From Clitopilus passeckerianus (Eukaryota; Basidiomycota; Agaricomycetes; Agaricales; Entolomataceae), in assembly GCA_944990035.1 (NCBI GenBank), contig CALYLX010000145.1:186001-250000 (forward strand): a stretch of DNA of 64,000 nucleotides, read 5' to 3'. Position 1 is the first letter of the stretch, and each line of letters starts with the position of its first letter. The translations under genes and the position numbers were made by a program. Under the pieces are notes generated by a model. That model did no database searches and was not told the origin of the DNA. It saw nothing but the letters and a program-made list of their open reading frames with translations. Shown here in pieces: positions 9,926 to 20,906 of the stretch.

Positions 9926-10905
9926 CTAATTGACTAACATGCCACGGTTCGAAGAAGCTCGAGAAATGATCACACTAACAACGCTGGCAAACGCCATCAG
10001 AACCTGCTCGGTACCAGGAACCTGAGTAAAACCCTATCCACAAGACCCGTATACATCGAGCTCACCAATAACGTATGTTTATCGTATCTGGGGTCGTTGC
10101 GGCCAGTCCCCTGCAGGACACGGTACCCAATGACGAGGTGCCCGACGACCATTATGGACGGCGCCGGCTCAATGAGTCCACTGAAATACACCACGAGGAA
10201 GGCGAGTGGCTCGAAGGCGAAGGCAATCATCAACCTACTCCCGACGTCTCCGAATGCTATCGGCAAAGTCTTTCTGCCCACCTTCCGGTCGCCCTCGACG
10301 TCTTTAAGATCCTGAATTTGCGCCATCAGGCCAATCCATATAATGCCCGCGTTCCTCCAACGGACGGCTTGTGGGTTGGTGGGAACCCCAATAGCTTGTG
10401 AAGCACCTTCGAGCGCTGCCCAAATAATGATGGGTATCGCAATTGTGTTCTTCCCAAGCCAGTGGTGAGCCAGAGGCGCGTATATGAGGAAGGCAATCAC
10501 TAGGATCCAGGTTATTGTAGCCGGTGCAAGCGCAGGTTTCAAAACGGCTAGTCCCAGAAATACAGTCGTGACTACACCTAGGCGCACTTTCGCACCGAAC
10601 ATCGTGATCAGGCCGGAGGCAAGGGGTCGGTGGGGTTTGTTTATCCTGTCTTCCACTGGGTTTGAGGTTATCTGGGTCCAGATATTCGCAAAGCTTACAA
10701 TGCTTGCGAACCAGAGGAAGAGGTAGATGATAGAGCAACAGAGTTGACCCGTTGGAAGCGGATGGAGAGTGTTGTAGACTTTGAGATTGGATAGACCGTA
10801 GATGAATCCAGGGATGAAGGTGCTGAGGACTTCCAGACGAGAGAAGGCATACAGAATTTTGGCTTCGCTGGCCATGAAAGTCAATGCCCGTCTCATGAAA
10901 GACAT
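9926..10905 (-). CDS. UbiA-family membrane prenyltransferase / terpene cyclase-like protein (intact copy)
   Basis: Exon 1 (10066-10905) and exon 2 (9926-10003), joined over a 62-nt intron, give 305 residues with about seven to eight hydrophobic helices, typical of the UbiA superfamily. The first conserved loop reads N-P-V-E-D-R-I-N-K-P-H-R-P-L-A-S-G and the second Q-D-L-K-D-V-E-G-D-R-K-V-G-R-K-T-L-P. These are the two metal/diphosphate-binding regions, in the form seen in fungal secondary-metabolism UbiA enzymes (compare the fumagillin bergamotene cyclase Fma-TC, itself a UbiA-type protein). The first Asp of the classical NDxxDxxxD motif is absent in the first loop. Substrate is unknown: either a prenyl transfer or a cyclisation of a prenyl diphosphate. 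It sits between two MYND genes on the same strand; the second genomic copy (47761-48749) is dead. Confidence 0.85.
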
Positions 10906-11244
10906 TGCACCGTGGGTGCCAAGAGGAAGCTAGAGAACACGTTTAAAATCGGGCCACTCGGTGTTTACCAAATTACCATGTCATGAATAGTGATCTATTA
11001 ATCAGGACCGGAGGAGCCTGGGCCCACCAACGAAAGCGAGTAGATGACCGACTGGTGGATCCAGAAGTCAAATTGGCGGTACAGGTTAGCGCAAGGGTTG
11101 GCATTAGCTGTAGAACTAGTGCATCGCCTAGGGGCAAAACTGGCGGAAACGCGATTAGGAATGATGATGCTAATTGATACATGCACATTTATACTGACTG
11201 ACAAAACATACTCTCGACAGCACTCGTAGTCCTACGGGACAACA

Positions 11245-12343
11245 CTAACCCTCTTCATCCCCGCCACCAGATCCACAGATCATCGTATGAAACTGCCAAT
11301 TCGCCCTCTGACATTCCCGCGAACAGTACTTAGCAGTTAAACACCGACCACAAACCATAAGCTTTGGTTGGCCGTGCTTATTGCATCGGAGACATCGGCC
11401 TTGTTTCTCGATTCTTTCGGCTTGACGCTCCTCTGAAGGTTTGGTTTGGTTTAAGTTGAAAGAACACCAGAAGTTAAAGAGGCGTGCTCACCGTATGTCT
11501 GAAGCTGTTGCATGGCAGCGGCGTCTTTCTCTGAAGGATGCTCTTGAATTTAGCCGCCGTAGTCACCAACCATTGCTGATATAGTCTTACCCATAAGTCG
11601 GAGTCTGTCCGGGTCTAGGTTATCAGTCCCATTGTTGATTCTCAACTGTTTTGCCTCGGACTGGACGATACAATCATTCAAAATTAATGCAGTCCAAAAG
11701 GTGAAAGGCTGACGAACATTATTCTGCAGGTTTTCGTCCAAATGAAGGCGAAGAATCATCTCGTCCACAAACCGCGAATACTTCCACTCATCACTTCTAT
11801 ACCACGAAGCGAGCGTGCTGTTGACCAGCGGGCAGACGTATTCATGGTATCGGACGTCGAGAAAGAACCTCTGTTCTTGTCAAATGAGCACGCTTGCCTC
11901 CAACCACGGAGCATCCATCCCTATAAACATGTCACCTCGCCACGTAGGAACTGTTCCCGGTAGCTTAGGATCAATACCAGCAGCTCGAGCAGCATTCAGA
12001 TTGATAGGCAGTCGTGGGTCTAGGTTGTAATAGATACTGTATTCTCCCTCTATCGGTTTAGGAGCCGTGTGTTTCTTGGTGATGGTAATTTGTTTGGTAT
12101 GTGTGCTGGGGAGAGATCCTCGGTACCCCTTTGAAAGATTGATTCCGTTGGCCAGAGACCGGGGCGGTTCTGGGCACCCTGCCAGCTGAATTCCATATTC
12201 TCGACGTAGGGCTCATCTCCGTTGGCTGGGTAGACGATGACGTCTCTGAAGATGGTGGAGACTGGGTTGTAAGGCCATTTGTAGAGGCGGGGGTAGGCGC
12301 GGACTGGAGGTGGGAGGCGGTCTAAGGGAGACTCGGAGGTCAT
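11245..12343 (-). pseudogene. MYND zinc-finger gene, left copy, broken by a frameshift and two nonsense codons
   Basis: The start M-T-S-E-S-P-L-D-R-L at 12343 and the family domain (D-V-I-V-Y-P-A-N-G, M-E-F-S-W-Q-G-A-Q) are clear. Just after GAQ the frame shifts by one base. Further on, an in-frame TGA follows S-V-L-I where the right copy has GGA, and a TAA follows G-D-Y-G-G where the right copy has TCA. The last exon still encodes a full MYND finger (C-L-R-C, C-G-R-C, Y-C-S-R-E-C-Q, W-Q-F-H-T-M-I-C) and ends at 11245. It is the sister of the gene at 8581-9598. Different lesions in the two copies suggest independent decay after duplication. I call it a pseudogene from the sequence; a sequencing error at one site would not rescue it. 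Confidence 0.75.
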
Positions 12344-12425
12344 AAGTAGAAATGAGGAAACAATCCCCTTTGAAATCTCAAATTGCCATTATAGCATCCT
12401 TTCGTAATATTCGGTTCCCAGGCGC

Positions 12426-14907
12426 AAAAAGACGTCGAGGAAAACTGCAGTGAGAAGGCATATTCGTGTTTGGTTCTGTAGGTAGTGGTAAACAACGAGG
12501 CGGGGGTAGAATCGCAATTTAGCCTGCTCTACACCCTCTACGCACATATTCCGGGCGGGCAGGCCTTCGTCTACGGATCACGAATACGTTTATCGCACAG
12601 GAAGCGAAGTTTTGGTGTGATTTCGGTCGCGCACGCACTGGAAATGGTGCTGTTGGTTGGCTCTCCCACGTTTCTATGCGAGGAAATCTATCTGAACATT
12701 TGTAAATACATATATTTTACATTCTTCTACGGTTTTATGTACCGGAAATCGATAGAATTTCGAGTTGAGCCATTCTTACGACAGGGCAAATCCGGTTGAT
12801 GGAAGCACCGTAAGCGGAGTTCGAGCAGCTGATAAGGAGGAAACGGAAATTTATGGTGAGTTTTCGTGGAACAAGTCAGAGTTTTTGCACTCACAAACAG
12901 GTGGGCCAAGCGCACTTGCACGTCTGAAGGAAATGAAGGAAAAATGCCTACAAATCGACATTCACGAAGGGAAAAACATACTTTACGTCGATCGGGCGGA
13001 GCTTAAAAGAGGCAAATCATACAAATTTTCGTTTTGGAGGACATTTTGCGCGGTCTAACACTACTCTTAACACTAGAAAATTCTGCCACACATTAAAAAT
13101 AGGCCTTCATATTACTCCTGCAGAGAATGTATCATCGAAGCGCGTTTGACGATGAATATCTCGTAAGGTACCTTTAGTTTATATTCAAACCCCGACCGGC
13201 AATCAGCGAGGCATTCAGAGAAAGGGGCAGGGAGCCGAGCCAGACGCTGTGACCGCCGCCACCTAGGAGGTGGTGACCGGGCGGTTTTTCCAGCTCAGAA
13301 AGAAACAATTGAGTCTCAGAATGGAGCCTCTAGGCGGGGGGAGAATGGGGGAGAATGGAGGAGGAGGGGAGGCGGCCGAGCTTACATAATGCGGTGCCGA
13401 AGGTGGGACGCGGGCACCGGGTCACAGGGAATCCGCGAGAGAACAGTCGTGCGCCATAGTGTGGACGGCAATATCATGTTCCTGCACTCAGGAAGTTGCT
13501 GATGAATTTAAAAGTTGCGTGAGCAAACAATACTTCATGAGTATATTTTTCTTCTGGGACAAATGCTTTTGTTACATTATTTACTCGTGTTTAACGCCTC
13601 TGGTCCATTCTACTGCCAATCTTCCAGACTAAATCCCTCCGCGGCGGTTTCTGTTTCCGAGCATCAAATGGCATGTATCATCACTCTTGTGTCTTAAAAT
13701 ACTCCGATAAATTATAGGTCAACTTTAAGAAAGAAAAGACTTACTGGGTCATGCCAACACCAGCGAAAATCTTGAAGACTAGTCATCGGGAGATGCAGAT
13801 TCGGGGCTGCGCTGAATTACCTTGCCCTTGGCTACAATCGCATGTAATCCAGAATCCCCAGGTATTTAAGATCTAAGCGAAGCAGGCGACCAGGTGAACA
13901 GCGGGCATACAGCTATCTTTGTGTCATTGACATTGAGAGAAGTCTTGAATTGTGGGATCGTGCCTGATTTTGAACAGTCAAAGATCGAGTTCAGCACTGG
14001 CACGCCATTGTATTGTGGAACCATGCATACATCATAGAAAGATGGATAGGAAGACACCTTTTCCCGCACATTGAAAGACGCCAGGTAATGAATTCCTCGC
14101 ACCTAGTATTAGTCACAGTTCGGTCGGGCAAGGTTTCTCCGTATTCTAATTCACTCCCCGGAATCCCTGGGCGCGAGACCCGGTGGGTGATGTAGGGAGT
14201 CGTAGACTGCTTGCCCATCGTGCCTATATGTCGGCGTACGTGCCGAGGGCAATGTTCTGACTGACTCGTTAGATAACAACAACATCACGCTGGTGATGAG
14301 AAGCGAGGTGGACAGCCAGTCACCAAACAAAAGGTTCCTGAGAATTGGCAGCTGCACTCACACCACCATATGCACCATATGCCGACGAGTTGCGAGTCGT
14401 GCTGACTGCGTATGAAATCGCGATCGCACTGTGTCGGTCTCGATGTAAATCGAGAGGATTCCGTTTGATTCGCAGTCGCAAGTCGCGAATTGATGAAATC
14501 CGCACTGGCCGTTACCGCTGCTCGCAATGCTCGAGTTTAGGGGGGGAAAGGGTATCTATTCGTCGGAAATACTCTAGGTACATGTTTTATAGTAGATTAC
14601 CTATCGCTAAGTGAAATACGACACGTTGTAAGAACGTTTGACCATCGGAAACTATCGGAAAATAATGTATAGTATGAAAAACACGAGATGCGCACATTTA
14701 CTGTGCGATCCGAATCGCGAAGATCAAGGGAAAACTGACCATTTACATGGTCAGAGCGCAGCGATGCGCGTCAATGCAAACGACATGGAATGTCTGAGAT
14801 GACAGAAGCCCAGATAATTCTTGCCAGAGATACGCCTGCGATTGTATTGGCCGGTTGACAAGTTCGTGGCGGCTCTAAAAATAAACGTATTTCCAGAGAG
14901 TCGAGTT
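12426..14907. other. Intergenic, no gene recognised; GC-rich patch near 13.2-13.4 kb
   Basis: About 2.5 kb without a recognisable gene. A patch at roughly 13190-13450 is GC- and purine-rich (runs of G at 13336-13341, 13347-13351 and 13366-13369) inside otherwise AT-richer DNA. Minus-strand frames at 13866-14357 are open for 60-80 codons but show no family motif or credible splice chain; they may be gene relics. Confidence 0.4.
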
Positions 14908-15951
14908 CTAATGGACAATTTCCGGAGTTGGGAGTCCATCATCTACATAGACCATGGGATCAATATACTCGTCAATGTGCCTCTTCTCAACCCATTCTCT
15001 CAGCGCCTCGAAATTGACGCATTTGTGAGGATACTCCAGTCGTGGGCGCACGACCTTATCCTCTTTATCCCATTGCCACGGAATGACCGAAATGTCAGCG
15101 TTACACCTGTTGCATACACCGTTAGCGGCCCATTGATAGAGCAACGAAGGGTAAATAGCCTACATCATGTATTGTCGTACCGAATCCACGCAATGAGAGA
15201 TATGCTCCTCTCCTAGATGCGACTCGGGATCTTCTAACATTGGCCAATACCTGTCCTTATGTAGCGCTTGACGGATTTTGTTCTTCGTCGAGTAATCAGC
15301 TATGTATATGTCCTTTGGATGGGATGCAATACCACTCACAAGGCCATGTAACTGATGGAATACATCGAGTTGAGCGATGTAATAACCTGGAACCTCCTTG
15401 ATAGGGTATGTCTTGTTCGGAAGCAAAGCTGCCTCGCTCTTTGGAATCCGCATCATAGTCCCTTGGGTGATTATGAGCTTCTGTACAGTAACGGGGAACG
15501 CGATCCCCTGGACTCACTGTTGTACAGATCTTCCCAGGCTTCATCGGAAGCATCTGACACCTCCTGGTAGACCGTCTTCTCGTAGAACCCGTCTACGATG
15601 ACTTTGACCTGATTTTTTAGTATATCTTGAGCCGGTGCTATACGATTTTGGCATTAGTAGAAGACCTGCTGTAGGAACACCCAACCTACACCACATCCGG
15701 GAGGGCCAAGTACCGCGAGTGCTAGCAGGGGCAGCTGTGGTAGTCTGGCATTGATTACCGCCCTTGCGCACAAGTATGGTGGATAGATTCAAGAGACAGA
15801 TTGATTGGAGGGCGATGACCAGTAAGAGCGGGGCCTTGTTTCTAAGACAGTTTCTTGTGGATGATTTCCTTTGACCACAGTGGCCTTCCTGACCGGTATG
15901 GATCGAGTCGTCTCCAGCGAGAGGTAGATACTCTTCTGATTTGCTGCTCAT
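14908..15951 (-). CDS. UstYa/DUF3328-family oxidase with altered first metal motif (HxxHG)
   Basis: Five exons resolve cleanly: 15690-15951, 15518-15637, 15340-15461, 15164-15282 and 14908-15106, total 822 nt and 273 residues, with four GT-AG introns of 52-57 nt (the first with a CTACTAAT branch site). The layout is a charged N-tail (M-S-S-K-S-E-E-Y-L-P-L), one membrane helix (about residues 38-60), S-P-A-Q-D, A-W-E-D-L-Y, L-L-P-N-K-T-Y-P, H-Q-L-H-G-L, H-I-S-H-C-V-D-S-V-R-Q, and a closing C-N-A-D-I-S-V-I-P-W-Q-W plus P-H-K-C-V-N-F-E. The first HxxHC motif carries Gly instead of Cys (codon GGC), while the second is intact. Intron positions match those of the gene at 741-1718. UstYa proteins cross-link RiPP cores; the Cys loss may change or abolish activity. 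Confidence 0.88.
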
Positions 15952-16696
15952 GATAGTGGGCGTTGTGGGACAGACACGATAGTAAGGTCGCTGTGGCCGT
16001 AGACCTTATATCAAGCTGCAAGGACTGTCTCATGTAATAGGATCAGGTACTGACTAGTGATTGACGGTATCGTGGACCCCCAGTCATGCTCGTACGTCGC
16101 TTGGCGGCGATTATGCTTTCGTGACAGTGGCACGAATGACAACCCATTCAAATGGCGATCAGACATCGGGGGAACGAGCACGCCTTTCTCCATAGTTGTC
16201 GAATGAAAGGAGAAATTTAGAGGTTTGCATGCCAGTGGTGTCCGTTACCAGGGTCTGCCCGTGACCAACTACCTCGATAACACTAGGGAGGAGCACATAT
16301 GGGCCCATCTGACCACATCATATTCTGTCCTTGACGACTACAGCTCAGAAAACCGATTATAGGAACAAGTTGTTGGAAGCCGAAAACGTTCGAGGGTTTG
16401 CTCAAAGGCACAAGCCATCCGGCGAGCAAATTCCGAGTAGGTTGGGTTCTAGCAACCCAGAAAGCTCTTCGGCATCTGATGAGAACTAATTTGGCCAAGC
16501 AATTCACTTTTACTTGTCAACTGTTGGTGGCCACCAGCAAGAAATGTGATGATTACATAAGGTGATCTTCTGCGAGCGCGATAAAAATGGATGGTACGGT
16601 GGACATACCAGTGCTTATCCATTCGTTTCAAGGTAGAAATGATAGAATAGGAGCCTGTAAAGTATGTATTTACATCGTATGTATAGTAGGTTATAG
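15952..16696. other. Intergenic, no gene recognised
   Basis: About 745 bp upstream of the UstYa-like gene, including its presumed promoter. No conserved coding signal seen on either strand. Confidence 0.5.
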
Positions 16697-17308
16697 TTAG
16701 TTCACCGCCACGAGCTCTCGAATCAGCTCGCGACATGAATCCGGAATTACCCCCTTCTTTTTCACCTGGAATGTGTTGATCTTAGCTTTCTTGATTGCGT
16801 CTTTCACGGATGCCCTCAGGGTTTGTGAGGTCCTCGCCACTTTCATATCCAATGCGTGCTTCTGCTTTGTGGTATCTGTCGCTTTTAGCAGTGTATTGTT
16901 GAGCTCCTCTCGTAGATCACAGAGAGATGAGAGGAGCTGATCAATCTCATGTTGGTGAGCTTGGTCGGCATCTTCTTTCTGCGTCTTTGTTTGATTGAGT
17001 TCCTTCTGTAGCTCCATCATACTGCCCTCCAGCGCTTCAATCCTTGCCGCTCTCCTTCTCATCTTTCTCCTCTCATTGTGACCCCTCCTCACATGTTCTC
17101 CAGCTCTTTTCCTCCAAGTATGTGCCTCCTCTCGCCAATACTTGCTTGATGTATTTTCTTTGTCTGATTCATCCTCTGTGTCTTCCTCTGACGTGTCCTC
17201 ATTAAATATCTCGTGTTTTTCGGTGTGTAGGTTGTTGGTACAGGTCCTCTGGAGGGTTGACCGTGATTTGGTCTTACCAAAACGAAGATACTTTGGCTTA
17301 CGGCCCAT
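16697..17308 (-). CDS. Coiled-coil ORF, probably a transposon-derived fragment
   Basis: A single uninterrupted frame of 203 residues. It begins with a basic stretch (M-G-R-K-P-K-Y-L-R-F-G-K-T-K), then an acidic patch (E-D-T-S-E-E-D-T-E-D-E-S-D), and then about 90 residues of heptad-like Leu, Glu, Gln and Lys pattern that should form a coiled coil (E-A-L-E-G-S-M-M-E-L-Q-K-E-L-N). The last residues, S-C-R-E-L-I-R-E-L-V-A-V-N, resemble the segment that in repeated Agaricomycete ORFs leads into a longer helical domain. Here the ORF stops directly after it, so it looks 3' truncated. Assignment to a mobile element rests on remembered resemblance only. It could also be a lineage-specific gene. Confidence 0.4.
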   Translation of the reverse strand: MGRKPKYLRFGKTKSRSTLQRTCTNNLHTEKHEIFNEDTSEEDTEDESDKENTSSKYWREEAHTWRKRAGEHVRRGHNERRKMRRRAARIEALEGSMMELQKELNQTKTQKEDADQAHQHEIDQLLSSLCDLREELNNTLLKATDTTKQKHALDMKVARTSQTLRASVKDAIKKAKINTFQVKKKGVIPDSCRELIRELVAVN

Positions 17309-18626
17309 TTTTGAGGCTTGAGGTCGCAGGCGCGTCAGGAGGCTGGGGTAATATTAGATTACATAATCACATACATCCTTGCCTCAAATGCACCACGTCG
17401 GGGGAGATCGACTGCGTCTACGGTCCATCGGAAGGCCGATCTTACTGTTTTTGTATAATCTCCGTGTATTGTTCACAAAAAAAACATATGTGATCCGAAA
17501 CCGTTGCAAGTGCAGATACCTCAGAGGACGTTGTCATACAGTACATACATGTATGTCTCCTGAAGATTACATGTACCCTTACTCTATGGGTACTTATCTC
17601 AATGAATTCTAATTTTAAACCTTTGTTCTGTAGGCTCTGCGTGGTGCATCCAGTCGAAGAGCAAGGACTAAGCGTGTGGGAAAACCGGTGTCGGAGCTTA
17701 AACCTCAGTGGGATTGCTGGTGACCACTGTTGGTTGGTTCGAACTTCTGACATAGTTGACTGGGACCGGACCGGGAGTCTTGACTCGGAGTGAGGTCTGG
17801 GCTATCCAAGGCGGCTGGCATCATGTTACTAATTACGTCAGATGATAGGCCGGAACTGGCAATTATCTCCGAAATGGGTGCCGGCAAGCGGCGAGGATTG
17901 ATTAGGTTTGACCGTCTTGATCATCGCCACCTGTCATCACATCCCTCGGTAATGAAGTTCCGAAGAGCTGTGACTTTCGGGCATCTTTCAGGCATGCCCT
18001 ACCATGAAAGTAAGGATGGCAAAATCTACGGATCCATTGACAAATTCCCTCTCAGTTTGACCCATCTTCTCTCGAACATTGATCTTTCAGTGTTTCACCC
18101 TCACTTTTCGTCCTTTAACCACTTCGATACCCTCTATGCCCGAGGAACTGAAAATGTCCGACAAGGCTGTTCAGGGGCCCATTGGAATTTGTCTCTCAAC
18201 CGATTTGCGCCCTGGATTGACCCTGCGCTCGTTTTGCCTCTCAAGGTCAGGTTCTGACGCTCGCCTAATGAAAAAGCCCATAACCAGACCTAGTCAGCAG
18301 CAGCTGTTGGGTAATAAAGGGCGACTCTTCTTTCCGCTCAACAGCTTGAGGCCAGCCTTTCCGCCCAACCTTTTGTCAGACATACCATCGTACGTGTCCT
18401 TAACTACTGAAACGACGCCCCGACCCTGATCGAGGCAGCCCATCGAAATACAGGTATCTGGGTGGACGGTACCTCCCTGATTAGAGATCTATTTCCTTGT
18501 CGAGAGCTGGCAAAAAGGCCCTTTGTTTCAACTTTCAACGCTCATCTTGCACGCGCACGTCCTACCTCCTTCCCAACACAACTAGCTTCATGCCCTAGGT
18601 ATTGCATACTTAATCGTCAATATACG
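17309..18626. other. Intergenic, no gene recognised
   Basis: About 1.3 kb. Open frames on the plus strand up to 155 codons (17790-18257) have no recognisable domain, and their composition looks non-coding. The right end should hold the promoter of the membrane-protein gene at 18627. Confidence 0.4.
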
Positions 18627-20002
18627 ATGGGAGGATCCTTTATGGTTTCTGGAGAGGTTACGAGGGCCTATGACCCACTCACCTTATCTCACGAAGCTTT
18701 CTTTGCTCTCAACAGCATTACCTGTGAGTCCGACGTTACCTACTCCCATGTGAGCTCATTAAACCAATTGTCTAGACGCCTTGCTTCTGCTTCATGTCTT
18801 GGAATGGGCTCAACATCTCCCCGTAGAAGCTAGGTATATGTTCAGGTCAGTACTGCCCTTCACTCTTTGCAAGTCCTCTCCCATTCATCTTCACCTAGGC
18901 GAACGTGGAGATCCCCACTCAGATGGCTGTACATCTTTTCCCGATGCTTTGGCATCCTGGTCCAAATGTAAAGCAGCACCAATCGACACCCCATTGCTGC
19001 GAATCGACTGACTTTCTCAGGTGCAATGTCTTCTTTACCAATTTCTCTCAGAAAATAGGGCCACTTCCCAGCGGAACGTGCAGAATGTGGCTTTCTTTCC
19101 AGTTGTTCGCCGGTCAATCCTTATGGTCGGCGCTGGAGTACAGCCTAGTAACCCGGTGTGAGCTTCTGGTGCTTCTTTACATTCGGACCTGAAGTAATTA
19201 ATATTCCAACAGTAACAGCCCTTTACCATGAGTCATCACGGGAGCTTTCTATGTTGCGATACGCGGCATATTTTGAGAAGGTCGTGAACATTGTGGGCGG
19301 CTGCATGTCCATCCCATTGACTACTGTGACTGATCAGTGCATCACGACCAACACACCCCCGGGAGTAGCGTTTACCCAGTACGAGGATGGTTCCATCCGT
19401 GTTAAGGCCGTGGCTAACACTCATCGATTATAGAGCGGTGACTGCTGCTCTACTCTTGCTGATATGGTTCCTGACATACAGGAAACGGTCCAAAGCCCGG
19501 ACATCATTAGTTTTCTTGGTGTTCAGAGATGGATCACGCGCTATTGCGGCGGTGTTTGGTATGTTTCCCTGATTTAACGGTCGAATATTACTCACGGAAG
19601 CTTTACATCGTAGCCATGCTGTTGGCTATCATTTTAAACGCTAAATTCTCAATTGCGGGGTCTCCGCCACCCTGGTGGAATTCGACTTTCTTCTACCAAT
19701 GTTCATTTCCGTATGTACAGCACCTTTCTCTTCTGTCGTATCTGACGCGACCCTATGTTTTGTTGATAGAATCATCATCGCGATCTTGACTTCAGCGGTC
19801 AGCTTTTCTTTTTTCGGATTCCTGTCGTCAAACGGCCCTAACATTTCCGCCTAATTGTTGACAGAATTGCCGTATGATTAAAAATCTGGAAGGCTTCGGA
19901 CGTTTCTCGGAGAATGAGACACAATCTTATTCGTCTTCCATTGAACTGGTGCCGTACACCGAACTTCCCGATCAGGAAGATAGCTATGAGGAGACGGCGT
20001 AG
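18627..20002 (+). CDS. DUF6533-type multi-pass membrane protein
   Basis: Nine short exons can be chained in frame (18627-18723, 18776-18845, 18899-18967, 19021-19157, 19213-19398, 19436-19558, 19614-19710, 19770-19797, 19865-20002). They total 945 nt and 314 residues, with GT-AG introns of about 37-66 nt. Hydrophobic helices include Y-A-L-L-L-L-H-V-L-E-W, W-L-Y-I-F-S-R-C-F-G-I-L-V, F-Q-L-F-A-G-Q-S-L-W, V-T-A-A-L-L-L-L-I-W-F-L and A-M-L-L-A-I-I-L. Mid-protein Cys-rich loops and a polar acidic C-tail (T-E-L-P-D-Q-E-D-S-Y-E-E-T-A) follow the pattern of the large DUF6533 family of Agaricomycetes. These look like seven-helix proteins of unknown function. Family placement is by architecture and the C-R-x-W-L-x-F-Q block, so moderate certainty. 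Exons 5 and 6 use less typical splice sites. Confidence 0.7.
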
Positions 20003-20906
20003 TGGTGACGGTGCAGTCCACTGGTGACGAGAGTACATATTTCTCCACTGGAACTTTTTCGAATGAATAGAACTAGATATTTACACACGCGCAGTGCTAC
20101 CGCTTGAGTGCTGAGAGGCAGGCTTGTTGGACTGACTACGCCTTGCTGTGAGCTTGACTCCCAATGACACAGTTTGGTGTCGGTGGCCGAGCAAAGGAAC
20201 AATCCGGGAACCATTCATTTGGCCGGTGGGCGCTAAATTTTTTGGCATCCAGATTCGGCCAGATCTCCCTTGATCTGAACCCTCATTCAATCCCCCTGAA
20301 GTGGGCGACTTCCTCATATGCTAGGTCAACGCGAAAACCGGAGGAAAATGTTCGAACAACTGACGAAACCGGCGACATTGGCTACCTACGTTACTATGTG
20401 TAGGCCGCATCAAAGCAACAGCTCGATCGTGGTTGCTTTTCGGAGCATGGTCGTTCTCCACATCCCTAGTGAGGTGGCAAGTTCTGACTGGCAAGATTCC
20501 CTTCGATCTCGTTTTCCGCTACCCAGAAATATATGTCACAAATGATGTCTTTATTTCCGCCGGTGACTCAAAGCACCTTCAAGAGATCGATCCAGGCCAT
20601 TCGTCCCAGGTTGGCTAGGTCATGCCACTGGTCAGCCGCTAGGAAAGCTTATGCGTCTAACAATGACGTTCATGGTAGGATTTTCGCTACTTATACTCCC
20701 ACATGTGCCGCAGGAAAAGCTTCCGCAGGCGGATGCAGAGAGTTCCATATCCACATCATGCCAGCCACAATTTCTCAGCCACTTCTTCCAGTTGTGGTTT
20801 AGTTTGCCTACGACACCAAAAATCGAGGAATCATAAATTGGGAGGATTTCAAAATTCGAAGCAACTCCTGCCTTGTATCCTATTGCCTGGGGGCGTTGGC
20901 ATTGCT

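Larger units (their letters stand above)
8520..12425 (-). repeat. Left arm of a large inverted duplication (MYND-UbiA-MYND block)
   Basis: Reading the minus strand from about 12425 down to about 8520 gives the same gene order and largely the same bases as the plus strand from about 46495 to about 50125. Homology starts upstream of the first MYND gene (both share CCTGGGAACCGAA) and ends near the repeated TACACTCCAATAC. The arms are separated by about 34 kb and differ by many substitutions and small indels, so the duplication is not very recent. Boundaries are approximate. Confidence 0.85.

Noticed and set aside
13330..13380. G-rich tract as a possible G-quadruplex
   Set aside because: Only three runs of four or more G occur; the other runs are GG, so it does not meet the usual four-run pattern.
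13866..14357. Minus-strand frames suspected to be a fourth UstYa-like relic
   Set aside because: Neither HxxHC motifs nor the HKC-NFE block are present, so the idea rests on proximity only.
20703..20906. Longer N-terminus for the P450
   Set aside because: The extra residues are polar and Ser-rich and would bury the membrane anchor; the Met at 20907 places the anchor at the N-terminus as expected.
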